Source: Syntrophomonadaceae bacterium (GTDB lineage Bacteria > Bacillota > Syntrophomonadia > Syntrophomonadales > Syntrophomonadaceae). Taken from it: DNA of 6,872 nt. The DNA lies in the NCBI GenBank assembly GCA_012522705.1, contig JAAYJY010000195.1:1-6872 (forward strand). The letters run 5' to 3'. Position 1 is the first letter of the stretch; each line of letters begins with the position of its first letter. Under the pieces are notes generated by a model. The model saw only the letters and a program-made list of their open reading frames with translations. It ran no database searches and was not told the origin of the DNA. Positions 1-6,470 of the stretch are shown piece by piece. The position numbers and the translations under genes are program-made.

Positions 1-1
1 G

Positions 2-1630
2 GCTACCAGTGGCAGTATCCTGGTTTTTGCCTTCATAGAATTGCTCCAGCTGCGCAGTCTGCCCAGATCGGTTTATATTATGGGGTGGCTGTTTACCATC
101 GTATTACTTGGAATTTCCCGTTTGTGGTGGAGGGTCAATCGCGATTATTTAAATAGGAATCACCAACAAGGCACCAGGGTTTTGATAGTGGGAGCCGGCA
201 GTGCAGGAGCCATGCTGGCTAAAGAAATACAATCCAATGCCCACCTGGGGATGGAAGCGATTGCATTTGTAGACGATGATCCTGAGAAATTGGGGCGAAT
301 AATGCTGGGTGTTCCAATTAAGGGGGCCCGCTACGAAATCCCCGAACTGGTAAGCTCCCTAAGGATAGAAGAGATCATAATAGCTATGCCGTCCATAAAG
401 GGGCCGCCAATGAGGGGGATAATAAACATCTGTGAGGAAACCTCGGCCCGAATCAAAATAATACCCCACCTCTATCCCAACGAGCAGCGGTCGCTTCTGT
501 CCCAGATGCGCACGGTAAACATGGAGGATTTGCTGGGCCGGCACCCGGTGCAGATAGATTTGGAGCAGGTGTCAGGCTATCTGCGGGATAAAACCGTAAT
601 GGTCACCGGAGGAGGCGGTTCGATCGGTTCCGAGTTGTGCCGGCAGGTACTTGAGTTTCATCCCCGCCAATTTGTCATCGTAGATTCAAACGAGAACAAC
701 CTGTTCGACATTGAGCAGGAATTTAAAGCTATGGGAAAGCTGCAAAAAATAGCCGTCAAATTGGCTGATTTTAGAGATCATGAATCAATGGAGAGGATAT
801 TTCAGGCATTTCGGCCCCAGGTAGTGTTCCATGCGGCAGCCTTCAAGCATGTTCCCATGATGGAAAGGCATCCGGAAGCGGCGCTGGGCAATAATGTTCT
901 GGGAACCTATAATGTTGCCGAATTGGCGGACAAGTTCCGGGCTGAGACATTTATCCAGATTTCTAGTGATAAGGCGGTGAATCCGACCTCTGTCATGGGA
1001 GCTACCAAGCGAATTGCAGAACTGGTAATTAAGGATATAAACCGGAATTCACACACTACATATGCAGCTGTCCGTTTCGGCAATGTTTTAGGCAGTCGCG
1101 GCAGCGTAATACCCACATTTGAAAAGCAAATAGAAGCAGGCGGGCCGGTAACGGTTACCCATCCCGATATGACGCGTTATTTCATGACCATACCGGAAGC
1201 GGTCGAATTGGTTATCCAGGCAGGAGCCATGGCAAAAGGCGGGGAAATATTTGTATTGGATATGGGGGAACCAGTCAAAATTGTAGATCTGGCCCGTGAT
1301 TTAATTCGGTTGTACGGCTTGGAACCCTGGCGAGATATTGATATAGTGTTTACTGGGGTTCGCCCCGGGGAGAAGCTCTTTGAAGAACTGTTTTCCAACA
1401 AGGAAGACATGTCAGCTACCGTTCATGAACGGATCTTTATTTCCCGCAAGGAAATCGATTCTAATTATCTGGATATAGCCAAAGCTATAGAATCACTAGT
1501 AAAAGAAACTGCTAATAACAAAGAGGATATTATCAAGTTGCTGGTGGAACTGATTCCAGAATACCACAATCCCGGCCATCAAAAACAAACCCCCGGCAAA
1601 GTAATACCGATGAGAGCAGCGCAGTTGTAA
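2..1630 (+). CDS. Membrane-bound nucleoside-diphosphate-sugar 4,6-dehydratase, CapD/EpsC/WbpM family (5' partial)
   Basis: The frame is open to the left edge, so the true start is outside; 542 residues are visible. A TTG at 41 could be taken as a start, but the frame continues upstream with hydrophobic codons (SILVFAFIELL), and the family normally has about 600 or more residues with four N-terminal membrane helices. The last of these is seen near nt 71-133. A first Rossmann-like domain carries VGAGSAG (nt 188-208). The catalytic SDR-type domain starts with TGGGGSIGSE (nt 605-634), the NAD(P)-binding loop. SSDKAVNPTSVMGATKR (nt 962-1012) holds the active-site region: Met (nt 995) and Lys (nt 1007) in place of the usual Tyr-Lys pair, as in large WbpM-type enzymes. 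VRPGEKLFEEL lies near the C-terminus. Family members convert UDP-GlcNAc to the 4-keto-6-deoxy sugar used for QuiNAc, FucNAc or bacillosamine; the exact substrate here is not determined. It is the first visible gene of the operon, 50 nt before cpsB. Confidence 0.93.
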   Translation, partial: ATSGSILVFAFIELLQLRSLPRSVYIMGWLFTIVLLGISRLWWRVNRDYLNRNHQQGTRVLIVGAGSAGAMLAKEIQSNAHLGMEAIAFVDDDPEKLGRIMLGVPIKGARYEIPELVSSLRIEEIIIAMPSIKGPPMRGIINICEETSARIKIIPHLYPNEQRSLLSQMRTVNMEDLLGRHPVQIDLEQVSGYLRDKTVMVTGGGGSIGSELCRQVLEFHPRQFVIVDSNENNLFDIEQEFKAMGKLQKIAVKLADFRDHESMERIFQAFRPQVVFHAAAFKHVPMMERHPEAALGNNVLGTYNVAELADKFRAETFIQISSDKAVNPTSVMGATKRIAELVIKDINRNSHTTYAAVRFGNVLGSRGSVIPTFEKQIEAGGPVTVTHPDMTRYFMTIPEAVELVIQAGAMAKGGEIFVLDMGEPVKIVDLARDLIRLYGLEPWRDIDIVFTGVRPGEKLFEELFSNKEDMSATVHERIFISRKEIDSNYLDIAKAIESLVKETANNKEDIIKLLVELIPEYHNPGHQKQTPGKVIPMRAAQL

Positions 1631-1670
1631 GCCCACAGCTGCAATCAAACGGTGACAAAGATGTATAGTT

Positions 1671-1675
1671 GGAGG
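1671..1675 (+). promoter_or_regulatory. Ribosome binding site deciding the cpsB start
   Basis: GGAGG lies 5 nt before ATG 1681. The in-frame TTG at 1669 overlaps this motif and has no Shine-Dalgarno sequence of its own, so ATG 1681 is chosen. Confidence 0.8.
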
Positions 1676-1680
1676 ATTCT

Positions 1681-2499
1681 ATGGAATTCATAGATATACA
1701 CTCGCACATTCTACCCGGTTTGGATGACGGGTCCCAAACAATCGGGATGTCAATAGAAATGGCCCGGGTGGCGTTAGCAGACCAGATCAAAATAATGGTC
1801 GCGACACCTCACATCAAGACCGGGAGATTTGATTATAGCAAGAGGGAGATTCTTCACAGAGTCGATGAACTAAATAAACATCTCAAAGAAAATAATGTGG
1901 ATCTGCAGGTATTACCAGGAGCGGAATACTATTTGGAGCCCGACTTGCCTCAGCGCCTCGCTGATGGGGAATTATTGACGATAAATGACACAGGGCGCTA
2001 TCTGTTGATTGAATTTCCGTCTATCATGGTACCGGAACATACAGAACGGACCCTTTATGAAATACAGCTTCAAGGTGTTACCCCTATCATTGCCCACCCG
2101 GAAAGAAATGAGGTTTTGGCTGCGCGGACTGATATTATGGCTGCTTATTCACAACGGGGCCTTCTGGCTCAAGTGACTTCGACAAGCATCACCGGACTGT
2201 TCGGCCGCCGAGTTGCCAAGGCCGCCAACAAAATGGTGGCTGATGGAACAGTTCAAATTCTGGCTTCTGACGCCCATACACCCCATAGAAGGGGGCCCTT
2301 AATGAGCGAGGCCTTTCATGCAGTGGAGCGTCTATGGGGTACTCAATACGCCCAAATGTTGGGTTGCGCCAATCCGGAGCACATCATTTCCGGACGGGCG
2401 GTGGAGATTATTCGGCCGCAGAGAAAACCCACCCTGTCGGATACCATCCAAAGATCATTCCAACAGTTAATGTCAGCCGGGGATAATGGGGGGCATTAA
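1681..2499 (+). CDS. cpsB: CpsB/YwqE-type manganese-dependent protein-tyrosine phosphatase (PHP domain)
   Basis: A 272-residue cytoplasmic enzyme of the PHP (polymerase and histidinol phosphatase) superfamily. The start at ATG 1681 is set by GGAGG 5 nt upstream and puts the diagnostic HxH motif at the extreme N-terminus (MEFIDIHSHILPGLDDG, H7 and H9), as in the family. Other expected metal ligands are present: H44 in VATPH, E82 in PGAEYYL, H139 in IAHPER, and D197/H199 in ASDAHTPHRR. The length matches the family (about 250-270). Known role: it removes phosphate from the tyrosine tail of the BY-kinase CpsD, which resets the polymerisation/chain-length cycle. The kinase and its modulator are the next two genes, which supports the assignment. 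It shows no sign of damage. Assignment to the family is firm; use of CpsD as the substrate is inferred from context. Confidence 0.94.
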   Translation: MEFIDIHSHILPGLDDGSQTIGMSIEMARVALADQIKIMVATPHIKTGRFDYSKREILHRVDELNKHLKENNVDLQVLPGAEYYLEPDLPQRLADGELLTINDTGRYLLIEFPSIMVPEHTERTLYEIQLQGVTPIIAHPERNEVLAARTDIMAAYSQRGLLAQVTSTSITGLFGRRVAKAANKMVADGTVQILASDAHTPHRRGPLMSEAFHAVERLWGTQYAQMLGCANPEHIISGRAVEIIRPQRKPTLSDTIQRSFQQLMSAGDNGGH

Positions 2500-2557
2500 T
2501 AATGAGACACTACCAGACAGGGAAGTGAATAATCCGAATATTGATGTTTAGCACATG

Positions 2558-2564
2558 AAGGAGG
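2558..2564 (+). promoter_or_regulatory. Ribosome binding site deciding the cpsC start
   Basis: AAGGAGG ends 8 nt before GTG 2573. It lies inside the 5' end of a longer frame beginning at ATG 2555, whose own upstream sequence has no purine-rich motif. This argues for the GTG start. Confidence 0.75.
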
Positions 2565-2572
2565 ATGATTGG

Positions 2573-3337
2573 GTGAATGATTATAAACCAGTCCCCAGCC
2601 GGTTGGTCGGAAGCACTGATATTGATTTATACTACCTCATAAAAGTTATAAAAAAATGGTGGAAGCTGATTATAGCTTTGACACTAATTGCGGCGCTGGC
2701 CTCAGCGCTTATCAGCTTCTATGTACTAAAACCCGTTTACCGAGCTTCTACATTGCTTATGGTCACGGTGGCATCAGAGAAACTGCAGGTCAGTACTCAA
2801 CAGTTGAATCGCAATAATCAAGATAACGAAAATCCTGCAGCTCCCATGCCGGTTCTAACCATGAACACTTACTTGGGACAGTTGGAAAGCGAAGTGGTAA
2901 TGAAAAGAGTGGTGGAAGGCACTGGCATCCCGGGGTTATCCATAGGCGCTCTTATGTCAATGACCGATGCCAGCATTGTGAAAGACTCTAATCTGCTCAC
3001 CCTCGAGGTTGAAAACAATGACCCAGTTATTGCAGCCCGAATAGCCAATGCGATTGCTGAACAATACCTCAAACTAATGGACGAATTGATGTTTTCTTCG
3101 GTAGTGGTGATATCGCCAGCCAATGTACCGGCTGGACCGATCAAGCCCAATAAGAAGATGAACATAATGTTAGCCTTTTTAATCGGTTTAATGATTTCCG
3201 TCCTGCTAGCCTTCCTATTGGAGTTCCTGGATAACACCCTAAAAACAGTTGACGATATTGACCAGGTACTGGACTTGCCGGTGCTGGCAGTCATCCCAAT
3301 CGGAAATGGACAAAACTCAAGTCGTTTCAGGGAGTGA
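2573..3337 (+). CDS. cpsC: CpsC/Wzz-type chain-length determinant and tyrosine-kinase modulator
   Basis: A 254-residue membrane protein starting at GTG 2573 (an ATG at 2555 would add six residues but lacks a Shine-Dalgarno site). The layout is the classic Wzz one. A short cytoplasmic segment contains DIDLYYLIKVIKKWW, followed by a first membrane helix at about residues 32-52. A mostly hydrophilic extracytoplasmic domain follows, including KPVYRASTLLMV just after the helix. The Pro-rich PANVPAGPIKPNKK element precedes the second helix (about 197-220), which ends in a short cytoplasmic tail with FLDNTLKTVDDIDQVLDLPVLAVIP. In Gram-positives this protein recruits and activates the separate CpsD kinase and helps set polymer length. 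CpsD starts 4 nt after this stop codon, so translational coupling is likely. The length suits a stand-alone modulator and is far too short for a fused Wzc-type kinase. Confidence 0.92.
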   Translation: MNDYKPVPSRLVGSTDIDLYYLIKVIKKWWKLIIALTLIAALASALISFYVLKPVYRASTLLMVTVASEKLQVSTQQLNRNNQDNENPAAPMPVLTMNTYLGQLESEVVMKRVVEGTGIPGLSIGALMSMTDASIVKDSNLLTLEVENNDPVIAARIANAIAEQYLKLMDELMFSSVVVISPANVPAGPIKPNKKMNIMLAFLIGLMISVLLAFLLEFLDNTLKTVDDIDQVLDLPVLAVIPIGNGQNSSRFRE

Positions 3338-3341
3338 AGAT

Positions 3342-4037
3342 ATGAGTATCAGCTTAAAAAAGAGAGATGACAAGCGTATGTACCCTGGATTGGTTTCCCT
3401 TAAGAGCCCGAAATCAATGATATCTGAAACATATAGGGTTCTGCGCACGAATATGGGATTTGCCGGCATTGAACAACCATTCAAAACAGTTCTGGTCACA
3501 AGTGCCTTGGCTATGGAAGGTAAAAGCACTACGGTGGCAAATCTGGCTGTGGTTACGGCTCAGGCTGGACACAAGGTTATCCTGGTTGATTGCGACTTAC
3601 GGAGGCCCTGCTTGCATAAGATGCTTGAGATTACCAATGATATGGGATTCACCAACTGCATCATGAGCGAAATTGAGCCAGAGCGAGTGGCTAGAAGCTC
3701 AAGCATACCTAACTTACAGGTGTTGACCAGCGGGCCAATTCCCCCCAATCCAGCTGAAGTGCTCAATTCCGTGCGCACCCGCAATATGTGGACCTACCTA
3801 AAACAACGGTATGAATACGTATTTATAGATTCACCGCCTTTGCTGTCTGTGACCGATGCCACTATAATTGCTGCCCAGGTTGATGCCTCTATACTTGTGG
3901 TTCGCGCAGGAAAAACCCGCAATGAAGCTGCAGTTCAAGCCAAGGATAGATTGCAACAAGCCAATGCAAGAATCATAGGGGTGGTTCTCAATCAAACCAA
4001 GCCCAATGGTCAGGATTATTACTACTATTATTCGTAG
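3342..4037 (+). CDS. cpsD: CpsD/CapB/YwqD-type bacterial tyrosine kinase (BY-kinase)
   Basis: A 231-residue cytoplasmic P-loop kinase. ATG 3342 is chosen because GGGAG (3330-3334) lies 7 nt upstream and the gene then begins just after the cpsC stop. Earlier in-frame starts (3249, 3309) would overlap cpsC and lack a good site. The N-terminal ExxRxxR motif is present (E29, R32, R35 in SETYRVLRTN), which in the family mediates ring assembly. Walker A is SALAMEGKST (residues 54-63; K61), Walker A' is VILVDCDLRRP (D83, D85), and Walker B is VFIDSPP (D163). The C-terminus ends NGQDYYYYYS with tyrosines 226-230, the usual autophosphorylation cluster. Known role: activated by CpsC, it autophosphorylates and controls polysaccharide polymerisation; CpsB reverses this. 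Oddity: the family's common Pro-Gly before EGKS is Ala-Met here, although the Lys and Ser are kept. Confidence 0.94.
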   Translation: MSISLKKRDDKRMYPGLVSLKSPKSMISETYRVLRTNMGFAGIEQPFKTVLVTSALAMEGKSTTVANLAVVTAQAGHKVILVDCDLRRPCLHKMLEITNDMGFTNCIMSEIEPERVARSSSIPNLQVLTSGPIPPNPAEVLNSVRTRNMWTYLKQRYEYVFIDSPPLLSVTDATIIAAQVDASILVVRAGKTRNEAAVQAKDRLQQANARIIGVVLNQTKPNGQDYYYYYS

Positions 4038-4439
4038 GACTGCTGTATTCAAAAATCAATATGATATTGGAGTTTTGTTTTTAGTTCGCCCTGCATGGGC
4101 ATAGTCTAAGGGGTGAAAGTCCCTAACACACCCTGATAGTGGGAAGTGTATAGCCAAGACCAAGGGTGTCCATCGCGAGGTGGAATCTGAAGGAAGGTGG
4201 AGGCAAATCTCTGGTCTGACGGACAGAAATCACATATAAGGCAGGACATATCGGGTAAGGTTGCTAAACAAACTGAAGCCCAATAACTATCCGAAGATAT
4301 GTTGTGTAAATGTGCCAGATAGATGGAGTGAAAGACTATGCACCTTAACGGGGGAGATCTGTGTGGTACGCTCTGCATAGCGATAAACATTCGCTTCTTA
4401 GTAACCTTTACCGCAAGGTAAAACTGAACACACAGAAGT

Positions 4440-4658
4440 CAGTTCGAGCCGTAGTATCGAAGAAATCTATGAAAGTAGACGGAGAAAAGGGCTCGACGGT
4501 TGAAATAAGACAGATGTTGCTTACTTGAAACACGAGAATAGCAGTTGCTCGAAAGAGGCTACTTATCTGAAAGCAGGTTGGAAACTGATGATAAACGGTA
4601 AGAACGCTTAGTGGAGAAGGATAAGCAATACAAGGCATAGGCACATCTTATTTTCAAC
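4440..4658 (+). other. Intron domain IV remnant, ORF deleted
   Basis: This is where the intron-encoded protein (reverse transcriptase/maturase) normally lies. All three forward frames are broken by many stops and no YADD-type motif is seen. It begins just after GAAGTCAG (4434-4441), a sequence commonly found before the ORF in related introns, and ends before domain V. Only short frames remain, for example GTG 4612 with nine codons. I infer an internal deletion of the protein gene or descent from an already ORF-less form. Splicing or movement would then need a protein from another intron copy. Confidence 0.6.
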
Positions 4659-4661
4659 CGA

Positions 4662-4693
4662 ACCGCCGCTTGCGGAACCGCATGAGCGGTGGT
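4662..4693 (+). ncRNA. Group II intron domain V (catalytic hairpin)
   Basis: A complete domain V can be folded by hand. Positions 4662-4670 pair with 4685-4693 (nine pairs, one G·U at 4665/4690), followed by a two-nt bulge TG (4683-4684). Then 4671-4674 pair with 4679-4682, closing a GAAC loop (4675-4678). The catalytic triad position reads CGC (4664-4666), a known variant of AGC. There are no mismatches, so this domain looks under constraint or recently functional. Confidence 0.9.
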
Positions 4694-4695
4694 GT

Positions 4696-4732
4696 GAGAG
4701 GACGGGGGTTAGTCTCCCCCTCCTACTCGAAT
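4696..4732 (+). ncRNA. Group II intron domain VI with bulged branch-point A
   Basis: GAG 4696-4698 pairs with CTC 4726-4728, AGGA 4699-4702 with TCCT 4721-4724, and GGGGG 4704-4708 with CCCCC 4716-4720, around a seven-nt loop. A4725 is left bulged between the two lower helices and is the expected lariat branch point. The intron then ends with GAAT at 4729-4732. The joint to domain V is two nt (4694-4695). Confidence 0.87.
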
Positions 4733-5186
4733 CTACTAGCTCGGACGGAATATCAAAATTTAAGAGAATCGAAAAACTGATCAATCTGAATTTCTAAGTC
4801 ATTACATAGTCAAGCCGCATCGGGAAAAGGTTAGGGATGTGGGGCCAGATTAGATAAGAGCAATTTTAGCGGGCAGTAAGAACACTGTTAAAAAGAGTTG
4901 ATAAAAACATCCCCTCTGATAGTGCTATCATGGAAAACAAGAAAATCAAGGCTTAACCAATTGGCTTATTCCTACCACGATACCAACCAGTATATTCATT
5001 ATTTGAGCACATGAAGGAGTTTACCGCCCGTATCCGCCCACTGCCCGGACCCGAAGGCGGTAATTTGCCGTAATCACAAGCCAGTGCGTTTGTTAGAACT
5101 ATCAAATACTGCTAGCACCATTCCCGATTGTTAAGGATACTTTGGTAATGGTCTAGTGAATCGACTTAGATAGAAAAGATGGACCG
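4733..5186 (+). other. Intergenic tract without a convincing gene; probable degenerate sequence
   Basis: About 450 nt separate the intron from the flippase start. No frame on either strand is long or motif-bearing. The longest clean piece noticed is 4957-5073, 38 codons ending at a TAA, encoding among others RYQPVYSLFEHMKEFTARI and PLPGPEGGNLP. It follows a TAA at 4954-4956 in the same frame as ATG 4930. I do not recognise it; it could be the worn end of a gene or chance. Small structures are TGATAG/CTATCA (4917-4930), TTACCGCC/GGCGGTAA (5021-5063) and the inverted repeat at 5112-5156. I found no convincing promoter, riboswitch or tRNA. Confidence 0.55.
5112..5156 (+). repeat. Imperfect inverted repeat upstream of the flippase gene
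   Basis: CTAG (5112-5115) and ACCATT (5117-5122), separated by one bulged C, can pair with AATGGT (5147-5152) and CTAG (5153-5156): ten pairs around a 24-nt loop, ending 30 nt before ATG 5187. It has no T-tract, so it is not a standard terminator. It may be an mRNA structure, an operator-like site or chance. Confidence 0.4.
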
Positions 5187-6470
5187 ATGTTAAAAATTAT
5201 CAAGAGCCTGCTGCAAATGAACATGCTGAAATCGGCGTTGGCATTAACTGGTGGACGCTTTTTTAACCTTGCGGTATCAATGATTTTGTTATTAATCCAA
5301 GCAAGGTTTATCGGTCCGGAAATAACCGGGTTATGTCAATCCTTTAGCATTCCAGTTGGTTATATGTGGATACTAACTCTGGGGGTATCTTCGGCTTTGG
5401 CACGAGAATTGCCGTATTATCTGGCCCGGGGAGAGCGGGAAAAAGCTATGAGTCTTACTCAAACCGCTCAGTCTTTTTCAATAGTAATGGGTAGTTTGTG
5501 TGCCAGTGTGTTTTTGTTTTTGTCTATCAGGGCTTTGATATTAGGGGAGTACCTGTCAGCAGCGGGTTGGGGGTTTCAGATTGTTGCTGGTTTCACGGTA
5601 ATATATAGTTCCTATATTAAGACGTTATACAGAACCACCACCGAGTTCGTTACGATTGCCAAGGCGAGTACAATCACGGCAGTGACCAGCATAGTCACTT
5701 TTCCGCTCATATTCGTAAATGCATACTTAGGTATTTGGACCAGAGGGATGGCGACATCCCTGATGTCAAATGCTTTTTTATTCATCAAGAGGCCCTTTAA
5801 ACTCGCATTCGGCTTTGATTTTGAACAATTAAAGCAGCTAATCAGGTTTGGATTACCGTTGATTGCCATAGGTTATATCGAGTCTTCGCTTTGGACCAGT
5901 ACTCAGCTAAGCTTGATTTTCAAGATGTGCGGCAATACTTCGTTGGGACTATTTACATTCACGTTCAGTATTTTAAACGCTCTGCTGATAATTCCAAATG
6001 CAGTTGCCGAAATTTTAAGGCCTAGGTTTGCTGCAGCTTATGGAGAGACGGATGGCCATATCGGAAAAACACTGGCAGTGGCGTTTAAGCCTTTGACAGC
6101 AGCCTTTATAGTATCCGTATTGATGGCAGTATTAGCCTATATAATAGTAGATGATATTATTATTTTGTTGCTGCCCAAATATATTGACGCTATTCCAGCT
6201 CTGGGAATTGCTTTTCTTCTAATCCCGGTGATGGCTTTGACGTGCATTAAATACATTTTCGTCGTAACCAAAAACATGCGTCAAAATCTGATGGCAACGG
6301 CTCCAGGTTTTTTGGTAGGAACAGCATTGTTGTACACATTATTATCACGCGGGGCGGGATTTGAATATGTTTTTCTTCCCTACGTCATTGGGCAACTCCT
6401 GAATTTCTTTATATCACTTATCATACTGATGTTCGAGGCAAAAAAGGAACGCTATGAAACACTTGATTAA
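5187..6470 (+). CDS. Wzx-like polysaccharide flippase (MOP/MVF superfamily)
   Basis: A 427-residue, strongly hydrophobic protein with about 12 predicted membrane segments spread over its whole length. They include FFNLAVSMILLLIQARFIG near residues 25-43, GLPLIAIGYIESSLW in the middle, and a last segment in VIGQLLNFFISLIILMF close to the C-terminus. The pattern and length fit the polysaccharide transporter branch of the MOP superfamily, whose members move undecaprenyl-linked repeat units to the outer face of the membrane. Features such as the early GGRFFNLAVSMI, QARFIGP and later IRFGLPL are typical of the family. ATG 5187 is the first start after an in-frame stop at 5157-5159; its Shine-Dalgarno is weak (only GATGGA near 5178-5183), so translation may be modest. 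Position after cpsBCD supports the role. The assignment is by membrane pattern, not a catalytic motif, so a related O-unit or teichuronic-acid transporter is possible. Confidence 0.82.
   Translation: MLKIIKSLLQMNMLKSALALTGGRFFNLAVSMILLLIQARFIGPEITGLCQSFSIPVGYMWILTLGVSSALARELPYYLARGEREKAMSLTQTAQSFSIVMGSLCASVFLFLSIRALILGEYLSAAGWGFQIVAGFTVIYSSYIKTLYRTTTEFVTIAKASTITAVTSIVTFPLIFVNAYLGIWTRGMATSLMSNAFLFIKRPFKLAFGFDFEQLKQLIRFGLPLIAIGYIESSLWTSTQLSLIFKMCGNTSLGLFTFTFSILNALLIIPNAVAEILRPRFAAAYGETDGHIGKTLAVAFKPLTAAFIVSVLMAVLAYIIVDDIIILLLPKYIDAIPALGIAFLLIPVMALTCIKYIFVVTKNMRQNLMATAPGFLVGTALLYTLLSRGAGFEYVFLPYVIGQLLNFFISLIILMFEAKKERYETLD
6444..6448 (+). promoter_or_regulatory. Ribosome binding site for the last gene, inside the flippase gene
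   Basis: AAGGA ends 5 nt before ATG 6454 and lies within the last codons of the flippase gene. It supports a start that overlaps the previous gene by 17 nt. Confidence 0.65.

Larger units (their letters stand above)
4084..4732 (+). mobile_element. Group II intron lacking its reverse transcriptase ORF
   Basis: About 649 nt with the layout of a bacterial group II intron but no reverse transcriptase frame. The 5' end GTTCGCCC (4084-4091) resembles the GUGYG start with one change. Domain I contains recognisable conserved stretches, such as GGGGTGAAAGTCCC at 4111-4124, the GCGA-capped hairpin 4169-4184, and GGAGGCAAATCTCTGGTC around 4199-4216. A stem pairs CTGTGTG (4359-4365) with CACACAG (4429-4435), enclosing a perfect GCAA-capped hairpin (4407-4422); this fits the domain III region. 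Domain IV is only about 220 nt and has no long frame. Domain V (4662-4693) and domain VI with a bulged A at 4725 are intact. The 3' end is placed at AT 4731-4732, seven nt after the branch-point A. The intron lies between cpsD and the flippase. The intron class is not certain; domains V/VI are not of the short group IIC style as far as can be judged by eye. Confidence 0.88.

Noticed and set aside
41..43. TTG 41 as the start of the dehydratase gene
   Set aside because: The frame is open and hydrophobic up to the window edge, and the resulting protein would lack most of the family's membrane segments.
1669..1680. TTG start for cpsB giving four more residues
   Set aside because: The TTG overlaps the Shine-Dalgarno sequence used by ATG 1681, and family members begin close to the HxH motif.
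2869..3294. 141-codon open frame on the - strand across cpsC
   Set aside because: Antisense shadow of a well-supported gene, with no start signal or recognisable motif.
3249..3341. Longer N-terminus for cpsD starting at 3249 or 3309
   Set aside because: The added residues are out-of-frame reading of the cpsC 3' end and have no family resemblance; ATG 3342 has a well-placed GGGAG.
4057..4082. Terminator-like CAATATGATATTG followed by a T-rich stretch after cpsD
   Set aside because: The arms meet with a one-base centre and are nearly all A/T, so a stable terminator hairpin is unlikely.
4106..4644. Two - strand open frames (94 and 78 codons) in the intron
   Set aside because: They lie antisense to structured intron RNA that folds on the + strand; their translations show no domain and no ribosome binding site was seen.
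4898..4930. Promoter-like TTGATA with a following TGATAG/CTATCA palindrome
   Set aside because: No -10-like hexamer is present at 15-19 nt spacing, so a sigma-A promoter cannot be supported.
5007..5019. 13-base repeat shared with 2551-2563 (GCACATGAAGGAG)
   Set aside because: One such match is about what chance gives in a window of this size, and no start codon follows the second copy at a suitable distance.
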